DNA of 64,000 nt from Leifsonia sp. Root227 (GCF_001428745.1 NZ_LMIO01000002.1:705533-769532), one strand, 5' to 3'. Numbered from the stretch's first letter, positions 17,744 to 26,431 are shown. A program made the numbers and translations. The notes: a model not told the origin generated them from the letters alone.

Positions 17744-18606
17744 CCGGCGAACGCGAGCATCAGCACGTCGACGATCGCGCATCCCATGATGAACTGCATC
17801 AGCAGGCGCGTCGGCGAGCGGCGCAGGAGCAGCACGACGCCGGCGACGGCGATCCCGATACCGATCACCAGCCCGATCAGCAACGGGATGCGCGGCGGCC
17901 AGCCAGGCCCGAACGCGATCAGGATGCTCGCCGCGGCCAGACAGGAGAACGCGAGCAGCCCGCTCGGCACCGCCCCCATCCGGTGAGGCAGTCCCCGGAT
18001 GCCTGTGCGGTCGTCGTCCGCGAGGTCGGGAAGCACATTGGTGACGTGGGCGGCGACGCCGAGCAGGGCACCCGCCGCGACGACCCAGGCGGCGGCGAAG
18101 CGCGGCGGTTCGAGGCCGAGCGTGGCGATGGCGGGCAGGAGCCCGAAGCTGATCGCGAACGGCAGGAAGGAGATCGCGGTGGCCTTGAGCCCCAGGTTGT
18201 ATGCCCAGCCCCCCGCGATGGCGATGGCGTGGGCCAGCGTCGCCAGTGGCCCGAGCAGCAGGGTGACCAGGATCGCGGCGACCAGGGCGACGAACGCCCA
18301 GGTGCGCACCGTCGTGACGCGGATCGCCCCGCGCGCCGCCGGTTTGTCCGTCCGCTCGACCTGCGCATCCCGTGCGGCGTCGAGCCAGTCGTTCGACCAG
18401 CCGATGGAGAGCTGGCCGAGCAGGATCGCCAGCGCCAGCGGCGCGAGGCGGCCGGGCGGGTAGCCGAGGCTCGCGCCCAGCACGGTGGCGACGACGGTCA
18501 CCACGACGCTGGGGCCGGGGTGGCTGGCGAGCAGCAGCGCGGTCATCGAGCGCACCGCCGGCCTCGCCGCCGGCCCTGCCGTCCCCGGCTTCGCGCGCTG
18601 TGTCAT
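17725..18606 (-). CDS. UbiA-family prenyltransferase
   Basis: A 293-residue integral membrane prenyltransferase with about eight helices. Both Asp-rich motifs that bind magnesium-diphosphate are visible: NDWLDAARDAQVERTDKP (about 70) and DLADDDRTGI (about 196). These enzymes attach isoprenoid chains to aromatic acceptors, for example in menaquinone synthesis. The acceptor is unknown, and the gene stands alone rather than with men genes. Start at 18606: TAGCAT lies 7 bases upstream, whereas an earlier ATG at 18615 would sit inside that hexamer. It diverges from the LacI gene. Confidence 0.85.
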   Translation of the reverse strand: MTQRAKPGTAGPAARPAVRSMTALLLASHPGPSVVVTVVATVLGASLGYPPGRLAPLALAILLGQLSIGWSNDWLDAARDAQVERTDKPAARGAIRVTTVRTWAFVALVAAILVTLLLGPLATLAHAIAIAGGWAYNLGLKATAISFLPFAISFGLLPAIATLGLEPPRFAAAWVVAAGALLGVAAHVTNVLPDLADDDRTGIRGLPHRMGAVPSGLLAFSCLAAASILIAFGPGWPPRIPLLIGLVIGIGIAVAGVVLLLRRSPTRLLMQFIMGCAIVDVLMLAFAGQSTTV

Positions 18607-18613
18607 GGGCGCC

Positions 18614-18619
18614 ATGCTA
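18614..18619 (-). promoter_or_regulatory. Leaderless -10 element of the UbiA gene
   Basis: TAGCAT on the minus strand, 7 bases before the ATG at 18606. No ribosome-binding site. Confidence 0.45.
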
Positions 18620-18631
18620 GGCCGATCTGCC

Positions 18632-18662
18632 GTCTTGCAAAAGACTTGCGCTGTCTTGCAAG
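18632..18662 (+). promoter_or_regulatory. Putative LacI-family operator pair
   Basis: GTCTTGCAA occurs twice, exactly 21 bp apart (18632 and 18653), on one face of the helix. The first is part of a perfect inverted repeat GTCTT-gcaa-AAGAC, and the second contains the palindrome CTTGCAAG. TCTTGCA also recurs over the GH13 promoter (19746-19752). Likely autoregulatory sites, possibly also affecting the divergent UbiA gene. Confidence 0.5.
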
Positions 18663-18670
18663 GAATTGCG

Positions 18671-18676
18671 TATGCT
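18671..18676 (+). promoter_or_regulatory. Leaderless -10 element of the LacI-family gene
   Basis: TATGCT, 6 bases before the ATG at 18683 and directly after the operator pair. Confidence 0.5.
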
Positions 18677-18682
18677 GAGCGC

Positions 18683-19693
18683 ATGTCGAAACGTCTCGCC
18701 GAGGTCGCTCGCAAGGTCGGGGTCAGTGAAGCAACGGTCAGCCGCGTCCTCAACGAGAAACCCGGCGTGTCCGAGGCGACCAGGCAGGCGGTGCTCACCG
18801 CACTGGATGTGCTGGGATACGAACGCCCGACCAAGCTGCGCGGAGAGCGCGCCAGATTGGTCGGCCTGGTGCTGCCAGAGCTGCAGAATCCGATCTTCCC
18901 CGCGTTCGCGGAGGTCATCGGGGGAGCACTGGCGCAGAACGGATACACCCCGGTGCTCTGCACCCAGACGGCAGGGGGAATCTCCGAGTCCGACTATGTG
19001 GAGCTGCTGCTCCAGCAGCAGGTGTCAGGGGTCGTCTTCGTCGGCGGCGCGTACGCCCAGCAGGATGCGTCGCACGAGCACTACGCCAGGCTCACCGATC
19101 TGAATCTGCCGACGGTGCTGGTGAACGCGCCCGTCGACGACCTGCACTTCGCGACGGTGTCCTGCGACGACACGGTGGCCACCGCCCAGGCGCTCGGCCA
19201 CCTGCGCTCGCTCGGGCACGAGCGGATCGGCCTGCTGCTCGGACCGCGCGATCACGTGCCGTCGCAGCGGAAGCTCGCGGCCGCGAAGCGCATCGTCGCT
19301 GGCTGGGGCGACGAGTTCGACGACGACCTGGTCGTGCACTCGCTGTACTCGCTCGAGGCGGGGCAGGCAGGGGCTGCCCGGCTGCTGAAGGCCGGGGTCT
19401 CCGCGATCGTCTGCGCGAGCGACCCGATGGCGCTCGGCGCGATCAGGGCGGTGCGCCGCGCCGGTCTGTCCGTGCCGTCGGACATCTCCATTGTCGGCTA
19501 CGACGACTCGGCGCTGATGAACTGCACGGAGCCTCCGCTGACGACCGTGCGCCAGCCGATCGAGCCGATGGGGCGCACGGTGATCGAGTTGCTGCTGCGC
19601 CAGATCTCCAGCGATTCCGCCATCTCCGACGAGCTCTTCTTCGAGCCGGAACTGGTGGTTCGCGGGTCGACGGGACCAGCGCTGCACACGTAA
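18683..19693 (+). CDS. LacI-family transcriptional regulator of the sugar locus
   Basis: A 336-residue LacI/GalR repressor. The helix-turn-helix is at the extreme N-terminus (RLAEVARKVGVSEATVSRVLNEKPGVS), followed by the hinge and a periplasmic-binding-protein-like sensor domain (LVGLVLPELQNPIFPAF, ISIVGYDDSALM). The ATG at 18683 leaves the usual few residues before the helix-turn-helix, and the start lacks a ribosome-binding site but has TATGCT 6 bases upstream. It lies directly before a GH13 glucosidase and sugar ABC genes, so it probably represses them in the absence of an oligosaccharide; the inducer is unknown. Confidence 0.92.
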   Translation: MSKRLAEVARKVGVSEATVSRVLNEKPGVSEATRQAVLTALDVLGYERPTKLRGERARLVGLVLPELQNPIFPAFAEVIGGALAQNGYTPVLCTQTAGGISESDYVELLLQQQVSGVVFVGGAYAQQDASHEHYARLTDLNLPTVLVNAPVDDLHFATVSCDDTVATAQALGHLRSLGHERIGLLLGPRDHVPSQRKLAAAKRIVAGWGDEFDDDLVVHSLYSLEAGQAGAARLLKAGVSAIVCASDPMALGAIRAVRRAGLSVPSDISIVGYDDSALMNCTEPPLTTVRQPIEPMGRTVIELLLRQISSDSAISDELFFEPELVVRGSTGPALHT

Positions 19694-19702
19694 TTGTTAT
19701 GC

Positions 19703-19731
19703 AATTCGGCGCAAATGTACGCAAACGAATT
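19703..19731 (+). promoter_or_regulatory. Inverted repeat upstream of the GH13 promoter
   Basis: AATTCG-N17-CGAATT, perfect 6-bp arms in an AT-rich stretch just after the LacI gene. A possible second regulator site; no known factor assigned. Confidence 0.3.
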
Positions 19732-19740
19732 ACTCTCTGT

Positions 19741-19776
19741 CAGTTTCTTGCAGTGAACTGTCATTAACGCTACATT
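19741..19776 (+). promoter_or_regulatory. Promoter of the GH13-ABC operon with overlapping operator
   Basis: TTGCAG (19748-19753), 17-base spacer, TACATT (19771-19776). The -35 lies inside the inverted repeat CAGTT-N10-AACTG (19741-19760), which includes TCTTGCA, the word repeated before the LacI gene. A repressor bound there would block polymerase. Confidence 0.6.
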
Positions 19777-19817
19777 CGGCTCAACGACGACGGAGCCGAC
19801 TGTTCGGGCACGTCGAC

Positions 19818-21638
19818 GTGACGACCGAACCGCCGACCAGGGTGGCGCGGACGCGCCCCGTTCGATCGGAGCGCACCGCACCGCCGGAGGTCGCCCGACC
19901 GAAGGGCACATCCGTGGACCTCCCCGTGCTGACCGTGCACTCCAGCGCTCCGTCGACCGCCCAGCCCACCGCATCCCCGCTGTCGCCGTCCACCGCCGAC
20001 CCGCTCTGGTGGAGGAGCGCGGTGATCTACCAGATCTACCTGCGCAGCTTCGCGGACGGCAACGGAGACGGCATCGGCGACCTCGCCGGCGTCCGGCAGC
20101 ACCTCGGCTACCTCAAAGAGCTGGGGGTGGATGCGATCTGGTTCACCCCCTGGTACGAGTCCCCGCTGGCGGACGGCGGATACGACGTGTCCGACTACCG
20201 CACGATTCACCCGGCGTTCGGCGACCTGACCGAGGCGGAGACGCTCATCCAGGAGGCGCTCGCCCTCGGCATCCGCACGATCATCGACGTCGTCCCCAAC
20301 CACATCTCCGACCAGCACCCCTGGTTCCAGGCCGCCCTCGCGGCCGGGCCAGGCTCGCCGGAGCGCGAGCGCTTCTGGTTCCGCCCTGGCCGCGGAGCCG
20401 ACGGCGACCAGATGCCGACGGACTGGGTGTCCAACTTCTCCGGCGAGACCTGGACCCGCACGACCAACCAGGACGGCACGCCCGGCGAGTGGTACCTGCA
20501 CCTGTTCACCCCGCAGCAGCCCGACCTCAACTGGAACCACCCCGACGTACGGGCGGAGCATGAGGCCGTCCTGCGGTTCTGGTTCGACCGCGGTGTCGCA
20601 GGGGTCCGCATCGACTCGGCCGCACTCCTGGTCAAGGACGAGAACCTGCCGGAGGTGCCGGAGCATCCTGGGCCGGGGGAGCACCCCAACCAGGACAGGG
20701 ACGAGCTGCACGAGATCTACCGCGGCTGGCGCGCCATCGCAGACTCGTACCCGGGCACCCGCGTGCTGGTCGGCGAGATCTGGCTGCCGGAGATCGACCG
20801 GTTCGCGATGTACCTGCGGAAGGACGAACTGCACACCGCGTTCAACTTCGACTTCCTGGCGAGGCCGTGGGAGGCGCGCGAGCTCCGCGCATCCATCGAC
20901 GAGACCATCGCGGCGCACGCCCCGGTGGATGCGCCGAGCACCTGGGTGCTGTCGAACCACGACGTCACCAGGCCCGTCACCCGCTACGGCCGAGCCGACT
21001 CGTCGTTCGCGTTCCTGAAGAAGCGCGTCGGCACGCCGACCGACCTCGCGCTCGGCCGTCGCCGCGCCCGCGCCGCCGCCCTGCTCACCGCCGCCCTGCC
21101 AGGCTCGCTCTACCTGTACCAGGGCGACGAGCTCGGCCTGCCGGAGGTCGAGGACATCCCGGCCGACCGGCTGGAGGACCCGATGCACTTCCGCTCCGGC
21201 GGCGTCGATCCAGGCAGGGACGGCTGCCGGGTTCCGCTGCCGTGGAGCGGCGAGCATCCGCCGTTCGGGTTCAGCCCGGCAGGTGCCTCCGCGGAGCCGT
21301 GGCTGCCGCAGCCGGAGAACTGGGCGCCGCTGACTGTCGAAGCGCAGCAGTCCGACGCCTACTCCATGCTCCGGCTCTACCGCGAGGCTCTGCGGCTGCG
21401 CCGCACAGAGGACGGCCTCGGCGACGGACCGCTGCGCTGGCTCGACAGCGCAGACGGCACCCTCGTGTTCTCCCGCGGCGACGCCTTCGTGAGCGTCACC
21501 AACCTCTCCTCCGACGCGATCGAGCTTCCCGATCACGTCGCCATCCTGCTCAGCAGCGACCCGCTCGACCGCGGGCTGCTGCCACCGGACTCCACGGCGT
21601 GGCTTAGAACACAGCACGGTCCGCCGGAGGTCGCGTAA
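19818..21638 (+). CDS. GH13 alpha-glucosidase (oligo-1,6- or alpha-1,4-glucosidase type)
   Basis: Hydrolyses alpha-glucosidic bonds of short oligosaccharides, probably in the cytoplasm because there is no signal peptide. The 606-residue protein shows the GH13 regions in order: VIYQIYLRSFADGNGDGIGD, DVVPNH (I), QQPDLNW (V), GVRIDSAA with nucleophile Asp (II), VGEIW with acid Glu (III) and SNHDV (IV). The first ~60 residues before DPLWWRSAVIYQ are low complexity and unlike the family. The GTG at 19818 has no ribosome-binding site, so the true start may be downstream. Exact linkage preference cannot be read. Confidence 0.9.
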   Translation: MTTEPPTRVARTRPVRSERTAPPEVARPKGTSVDLPVLTVHSSAPSTAQPTASPLSPSTADPLWWRSAVIYQIYLRSFADGNGDGIGDLAGVRQHLGYLKELGVDAIWFTPWYESPLADGGYDVSDYRTIHPAFGDLTEAETLIQEALALGIRTIIDVVPNHISDQHPWFQAALAAGPGSPERERFWFRPGRGADGDQMPTDWVSNFSGETWTRTTNQDGTPGEWYLHLFTPQQPDLNWNHPDVRAEHEAVLRFWFDRGVAGVRIDSAALLVKDENLPEVPEHPGPGEHPNQDRDELHEIYRGWRAIADSYPGTRVLVGEIWLPEIDRFAMYLRKDELHTAFNFDFLARPWEARELRASIDETIAAHAPVDAPSTWVLSNHDVTRPVTRYGRADSSFAFLKKRVGTPTDLALGRRRARAAALLTAALPGSLYLYQGDELGLPEVEDIPADRLEDPMHFRSGGVDPGRDGCRVPLPWSGEHPPFGFSPAGASAEPWLPQPENWAPLTVEAQQSDAYSMLRLYREALRLRRTEDGLGDGPLRWLDSADGTLVFSRGDAFVSVTNLSSDAIELPDHVAILLSSDPLDRGLLPPDSTAWLRTQHGPPEVA

Positions 21639-21691
21639 CGCACCGCGACACAGCACACCGCACCTCACCACACCATCGAAAGGAACCGACA

Positions 21692-23071
21692 ATGAGGTCA
21701 CCACGTACGATCGCGGCCGTGGCCGCGATCACGATCGCCGGGGTCGGCCTGCTTGCAGGATGCTCAGGCTCCGGCAGCGGCGACTCGAGCGACGGCAAGG
21801 TGCACATCACCGTTGCCAGTCTCATCCCCGGCAGCGACAAGGCAGCGTTCAAGGCGTTCGACGACCGCGTGAAGGAGTTCGAGAAGGCCAACCCGAACAT
21901 CGTCATCAAGTCGGAGGAGTACCAGTGGACGGGGCCGACGTTCTCGACCCAGCTCGCCGGCGGCACGCTGCCCGACGTGTTCAACGTCCCGTTCACCGAC
22001 TCGCAGTCGCTCCTGCAGGCCGGTCAGCTCGCCGACATCACCAAGGAGGTCAAGGCGCTGTCGTACGCGGGCAAGTTCAACGAGAACGTGCTCGCCGTCG
22101 CCAAGAGCGGCGACAAGATCTACGGCATCCCGTACGGCCCGTACGCCATGGGGCTCTCGTACAACCGCGAGATCTTCCAGAAGGCCGGTCTCGACCCTGA
22201 CAAGCCCCCGACGACGTGGGACGAAGTCCGGCAGGACGCCAAGACCATCTCGGAGAAGGTGCCTGGCGTCGCAGGCTACATGCAGATGACGCAGGGCAAC
22301 ACCGGCGGCTGGGAGCTGACCACCACGACGTACGCGCGTGGCGGCCGGATGGAGACCACGGACGGCGGCAAGACCAAGGTCACCACGAACAACCCCGTCA
22401 CCAAGGAGGCGCTGCAGTTCCTGCACGACCTGCGCTGGGAGGACAACTCGGTCGGCAGCAACTTCCTGCTCGACTGGAGCGGCATCAACCAGGCGTTCGG
22501 CGCAGGCCAGATCGCGATGTACCCGTCCGGCTCAGACGTGCTCACCTCGCTGGTGCAGCAGAACAACGTCGACCCGAAGACGTACGGGCTGACGATGCTC
22601 CCGATCGACTCCAGCAACAAGGATGCGGGCGTCCTGGTCGGCGGCAACGTCGCGGCGGTCAGCCCCAAGTCCAACGAGGCGCAGAAGACGGCGGCGGTCA
22701 AGTGGATCGACTTCTACTACATGCAGAAGCTGCTCAACCAGGACCAGGCCATCGCGGACGCGAAGGTGCTCGCCAAGTCGAACCAGCCGGTCGGCGTTCC
22801 GACGCTGCCGGTCTTCGACAAGGCGACGTACGACCAGACGATGTCCTGGATCAAGCCGGAGGTCAACATCCCGTTGGAGAACGTCGCACCGTTCACCGAC
22901 AAGATCTTCGACGCGAACCTCGTGCCTGAGCCGAACAAGCACACCCAGGAGCTCTACGGAGCACTGGATGCGGTGGTCCAGGCCGTGCTGACGGACAAGA
23001 ACGCGAACATCGATCAGCTCCTGACGAAGGTCGACTCCGACATTCAGAAGCTCGTCGACGCCGACAAGTAA
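21692..23071 (+). CDS. Sugar ABC transporter substrate-binding lipoprotein
   Basis: A 459-residue extracellular solute-binding protein of the carbohydrate (CUT1, MalE-like) class. It has a signal peptide with lipobox LLAGC (Cys about 25), then a Gly/Ser linker and the two-lobed binding domain (HITVASLIPGSDK, KKANP-like and TLPDVFNVPFTDS segments). The ribosome-binding site GAAAGGA is good. It follows the glucosidase by 53 bp and precedes two CUT1 permeases. The ligand is probably a gluco-oligosaccharide, judged from the GH13 neighbour only. Confidence 0.93.
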   Translation: MRSPRTIAAVAAITIAGVGLLAGCSGSGSGDSSDGKVHITVASLIPGSDKAAFKAFDDRVKEFEKANPNIVIKSEEYQWTGPTFSTQLAGGTLPDVFNVPFTDSQSLLQAGQLADITKEVKALSYAGKFNENVLAVAKSGDKIYGIPYGPYAMGLSYNREIFQKAGLDPDKPPTTWDEVRQDAKTISEKVPGVAGYMQMTQGNTGGWELTTTTYARGGRMETTDGGKTKVTTNNPVTKEALQFLHDLRWEDNSVGSNFLLDWSGINQAFGAGQIAMYPSGSDVLTSLVQQNNVDPKTYGLTMLPIDSSNKDAGVLVGGNVAAVSPKSNEAQKTAAVKWIDFYYMQKLLNQDQAIADAKVLAKSNQPVGVPTLPVFDKATYDQTMSWIKPEVNIPLENVAPFTDKIFDANLVPEPNKHTQELYGALDAVVQAVLTDKNANIDQLLTKVDSDIQKLVDADK

Positions 23072-23155
23072 GTCACCGGTTCGGCCGGCGGGACGCCTCG
23101 TGCGCCCCGCCGGCCGCGCCGCACGTTTCCGACCACGACAGAAAGCACTCACCCC

Positions 23156-24097
23156 ATGACAGCGATCGACCGCCAGCGAACGAGTTCGCGCCGCGTCGTG
23201 CGACGCACCCCGATGACCTGGCTCCGCGGAGGCGGGCTCAGCAACCTCGTCTTCCTGCTGCCGATGCTCGTGATCTTCGGCGTCTTCTCCTGGTGGCCGA
23301 TCGTCCGCAGCGTGGTGATGAGCTTCCAGCACACCAACCTCGTCACCGCTCCGACGTTCGTCGGCTGGGACAACTTCGTGCAGGTCGTGAACGACCCGCT
23401 GTTCTGGACGGCGATCGGCAACACCGCCTGGTTCGCGTTCCTCGCCCTCATCCTGGGCTACCCCATCCCGCTCATCGCCGCCGTGCTGATGAGCGAGGTC
23501 AAGCGCGCGAAGGGGCTGTACAGCGCGCTCGCATACCTTCCGGTGGTCGTGCCTCCCGTGGTCGCCGTGCTGCTCTGGAAGTTCTTCTACGACGCGAGCC
23601 CGACGGGCGTGTTCAACACGATCCTCGGCTGGGTGGGCATCCCGCCGCAGCCGTGGATCCAGTCGGCGACCCAGGCCATGCCGTCCCTCGTCGTGGAGGC
23701 GACCTGGGCGGCAGCGGGAGGGACGATCATCATCTACCTGGCCGCGATCACCGGCGTCGCGCCGGAGCTGTACGACGCGGCTGAGGTGGACGGCGCCAAC
23801 ATCTGGCAGAAGATCTGGCACGTCACGATGCCGCAGTTGCGCAGCATCCTGCTGATCACGCTCATCCTGCAGATCATCGGCACGGCGCAGGTATTCCTCG
23901 AACCGTACCTGTTCACCGGAGGCGGTCCTGTCAACTCGACGGTGACCGTGCTGCTGCTCATCTACCGCTACGCGTTCCAGAACTCGCTCGGTGGCGACTA
24001 CGGAGCAGCGACAGCGCTCAGCCTGATGCTCGCCGCGTTCCTCGCCGTGCTCTCGCTCGTGTACTTCCGCCTCACCAAGTCCTGGAGCCAGAATTGA
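23156..24097 (+). CDS. Sugar ABC transporter permease (MalF-like)
   Basis: A 313-residue inner-membrane permease of the CUT1 family with six helices. The EAA loop that contacts the ATPase is present as YDAAEVDGANIWQKIWHVTMP (about 204-224). The N-terminus is basic and cytoplasmic (DRQRTSSRRVVRRT). It forms a heterodimer with the next gene, whose TTG start overlaps its TGA stop by four bases. Confidence 0.93.
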   Translation: MTAIDRQRTSSRRVVRRTPMTWLRGGGLSNLVFLLPMLVIFGVFSWWPIVRSVVMSFQHTNLVTAPTFVGWDNFVQVVNDPLFWTAIGNTAWFAFLALILGYPIPLIAAVLMSEVKRAKGLYSALAYLPVVVPPVVAVLLWKFFYDASPTGVFNTILGWVGIPPQPWIQSATQAMPSLVVEATWAAAGGTIIIYLAAITGVAPELYDAAEVDGANIWQKIWHVTMPQLRSILLITLILQIIGTAQVFLEPYLFTGGGPVNSTVTVLLLIYRYAFQNSLGGDYGAATALSLMLAAFLAVLSLVYFRLTKSWSQN

Positions 24098-25104
24098 CCA
24101 CCTCGACCGACTACACGCCAGAGGTCATGAACGTCATGACCGACGAACTCGACGAGTCCGGCATCGCGCCGGGCGGTCCAGGCGGCCGCAAGCGCAAGCG
24201 CCGGTCGCGCAGGCCGAGCGAGCCGTCGGGCGACCGCGGCATCCTGTCGCCGTCCGACTGGCGGAAGCCGGGCATCCGGTGGGGGACGCGCGCCACCCAC
24301 CTGGTGCTGCTGCTCCTGCTGATCGTGCTCGGCCTCGGGCCGCTGCTGTGGCTCGCCAAGTCGGCGATCACGCCGACGCAGGACACGCTCCGCACACCGA
24401 TGGCGCTGTTCCCGAACGGCGTCGACTGGGCCAACCTGTCGACGGCCTGGTCGACGGTGCACATCGACGTGCAGTTCATGAACACGATCTGGGTCGCGCT
24501 CGGCTCCTGGATTATGCAGATCGTGGTGGCGACGACGGCGGGATACGCGCTGAGCGTGCTGCGGCCGAAGTACGGCAAGGTGATCTATGGGCTCATCCTC
24601 GGCACGCTGTTCGTGCCGTCGGTGGTGCTGCTGGTGCCGCTCTACCTCACCATCCTCAACCCGCCCCTGCTCGGGCAGTCGCTGATCAACACGTTCTGGG
24701 CGGTCTGGCTGCCCGCCGGCGCGAGCGCATTCAACGTGGTGCTGATCAAGCGGTTCTTCGACAACCTGCCGCGCGAGGTCTTCGAGGCGGCGCGCACGGA
24801 CGGGGCTGGGCCGTTCCGGCTGTTCTGGTCGATCGTGCTCCCGATGTCGAAGCCCATCCTGGGCGTGGTGTCGGTGTTCGCGATCATCGCGGCCTGGAAG
24901 GACTACCTGTGGCCGCTGCTGGTGCTGCGCGACCCGGCCATCCAGCCGCTGTCCGTCCGGCTGCCCACGCTGCAGGCGGCGATCCAGCTCGATGTGTACC
25001 TCGCGGCGCTCGCGATCTCCACGCTGATCCCGATCGTGCTCTTCCTGGTGTTCCAGGGGCTGTTCCTGCGGTCGGCGGGGCTGGGCGGAGCTGTTAAGGG
25101 CTGA
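24094..25104 (+). CDS. Sugar ABC transporter permease (MalG-like)
   Basis: Second CUT1 permease, 336 residues, with six helices and an EAA loop (REVFEAARTDGAGPFRLFW). The N-terminal ~65 residues are a cytoplasmic, Arg/Lys-rich extension that is longer than usual. The proposed start is TTG in a TTGA overlap with the upstream stop; an ATG at 24127 is the alternative. No ATPase gene follows, so the transporter must borrow a shared MsiK/MsmK-type ATPase encoded elsewhere, a common actinobacterial arrangement. Confidence 0.9.
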   Translation: MTTSTDYTPEVMNVMTDELDESGIAPGGPGGRKRKRRSRRPSEPSGDRGILSPSDWRKPGIRWGTRATHLVLLLLLIVLGLGPLLWLAKSAITPTQDTLRTPMALFPNGVDWANLSTAWSTVHIDVQFMNTIWVALGSWIMQIVVATTAGYALSVLRPKYGKVIYGLILGTLFVPSVVLLVPLYLTILNPPLLGQSLINTFWAVWLPAGASAFNVVLIKRFFDNLPREVFEAARTDGAGPFRLFWSIVLPMSKPILGVVSVFAIIAAWKDYLWPLLVLRDPAIQPLSVRLPTLQAAIQLDVYLAALAISTLIPIVLFLVFQGLFLRSAGLGGAVKG

Positions 25105-25116
25105 GGCGGCGGCGGT

Positions 25117-25122
25117 TACCAT
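25117..25122 (+). promoter_or_regulatory. Leaderless -10 element of the GH3 gene
   Basis: TACCAT, 6 bases before the ATG at 25129. No ribosome-binding site, so the GH3 gene can be expressed apart from the ABC operon. Confidence 0.45.
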
Positions 25123-25128
25123 CGATGG

Positions 25129-26322
25129 ATGAGGAGTCGACGCGGAATCCGGAGGGCGCCGCTTGCGCTGACCCTGGTGACCGCGTCGGCTCTCGCCGTC
25201 ACCGGCTGCGCTGCCGGGGCGCCGCGCACGGCCCAGCACAGCGCAGCCGATAGCTCTGCCACGCCGGAACAGACGAAGACGGTGGATCCGGCGACGGCGT
25301 ACGTGAACGCGCGCCTGGCCAACATGACGCTGCGCCAGAAGGTCGCCAGCCTGCTGATGCTGCACCAGCCGGGCACGGACGGCGCCGCCCTGCGCGGCTT
25401 CGTCGACCGCTACGGCGTCGGCGGGATGATTCTGATGGGCGACAATGTGCTCGGCAGCCCTGCCGCCCTCGCTGCGCAGAACGCGGCGATGACCGCCTCC
25501 GACCCGCAGCTCCCTCCGCTCGTCGCCATCGACGAGGAGGGCGGCGACGTCACCCGGCTTCCCTGGGACACCCTGCCGGGCGCCGACGTGCTCAAGGCCC
25601 AGCCGCCCGCAGCGACGCAGGCGGCGTTCTCGCAGCGCGCCGCCCTGCTGAAGCAGGCAGGTGTCACGGTCAACTTCGGCACCATCGCGGACACGACGGC
25701 CGACCCGGACTCGTTCATCTACGACAGGGTCCTCGGCATGACGCCCGCTGCGGCGGCCGACAGGGTCGCCGCGTCGGTCACGGGGGAGCGCGGCCAGGTG
25801 TTCAGCACGCTCAAGCACTTCCCCGGCCACGGGGAGACGGAGGCGGACTCGCACACGAGCATCCCCACCACCGCGGTCAGCGTCGCCGAGTGGCGGGCGA
25901 GGGATGCGCCGCCCTTCGGCGCCGGCATAGCGGCGGGCACGGAGCTGGTCATGTTCGGCCACCTCGTCTACAGCGCGGTGGATGCTGCGCCCGCCTCGCT
26001 CTCCGCGCCGTGGCACCGCATCCTGAGCGACACGCTCGGCTTCCACGGGGTGACGATCACCGACGACATGCGGATGCTGCAGGACTCCGGGCTGCCGCAG
26101 TACGCGAACCCAGAGGAGAACGCCGTGCAGGCGCTGGCGGCGGGCAACACGATGCTGCTCTACGTGCTCCCTGCGGACCCTGCCGCCGCCGGCCTCGACC
26201 CGGATGCGCTGATCGACGCGGTCGTCGGCGCGGTCGGCTCCGGCCGGATTCCCGCCGCGCAGATCGACGCCGATGCCAGGAAACTGCTGGAACTGCGCCA
26301 CGAGCTGGCCACAAAAGAGTGA
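25129..26322 (+). CDS. nagZ: GH3 beta-N-acetylhexosaminidase-type lipoprotein
   Basis: A 397-residue GH3 hydrolase like NagZ, which removes N-acetylglucosamine from peptidoglycan fragments. The catalytic dyad loop KHFPGHGETEADSHTS and the nucleophile segment TITDDMRM are both present. A signal peptide with lipobox AVTGC (Cys about 27) indicates a surface-anchored lipoprotein. It follows the sugar permeases by 24 bp but has its own leaderless-type start. The link to the alpha-glucosidase is unclear; it may simply be a neighbour. The gene symbol reflects the family. Confidence 0.85.
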   Translation: MRSRRGIRRAPLALTLVTASALAVTGCAAGAPRTAQHSAADSSATPEQTKTVDPATAYVNARLANMTLRQKVASLLMLHQPGTDGAALRGFVDRYGVGGMILMGDNVLGSPAALAAQNAAMTASDPQLPPLVAIDEEGGDVTRLPWDTLPGADVLKAQPPAATQAAFSQRAALLKQAGVTVNFGTIADTTADPDSFIYDRVLGMTPAAAADRVAASVTGERGQVFSTLKHFPGHGETEADSHTSIPTTAVSVAEWRARDAPPFGAGIAAGTELVMFGHLVYSAVDAAPASLSAPWHRILSDTLGFHGVTITDDMRMLQDSGLPQYANPEENAVQALAAGNTMLLYVLPADPAAAGLDPDALIDAVVGAVGSGRIPAAQIDADARKLLELRHELATKE

Positions 26323-26340
26323 CGCGTCAACTTTTTTTTT
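26313..26340 (+). terminator. Candidate terminator over the GH3 stop codon, with T9 tract
   Basis: AAAAG (26313-26317) can pair with CTTTT (26331-26335), with an inner TGA/TCA stem formed by the stop codon, followed by the rest of a nine-T run. An A/T-rich terminator unlike the G/C-rich ones elsewhere in the window. No other homopolymer this long was noticed here. Confidence 0.4.
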
Positions 26341-26431
26341 GGATTTCCGGAATAGGACCGCTGTCCATACGCTTGCATGTACCTGTACGGCGCGCGGAGC
26401 GCCGCGAACCATACTTCAAGGAGATCACCGA

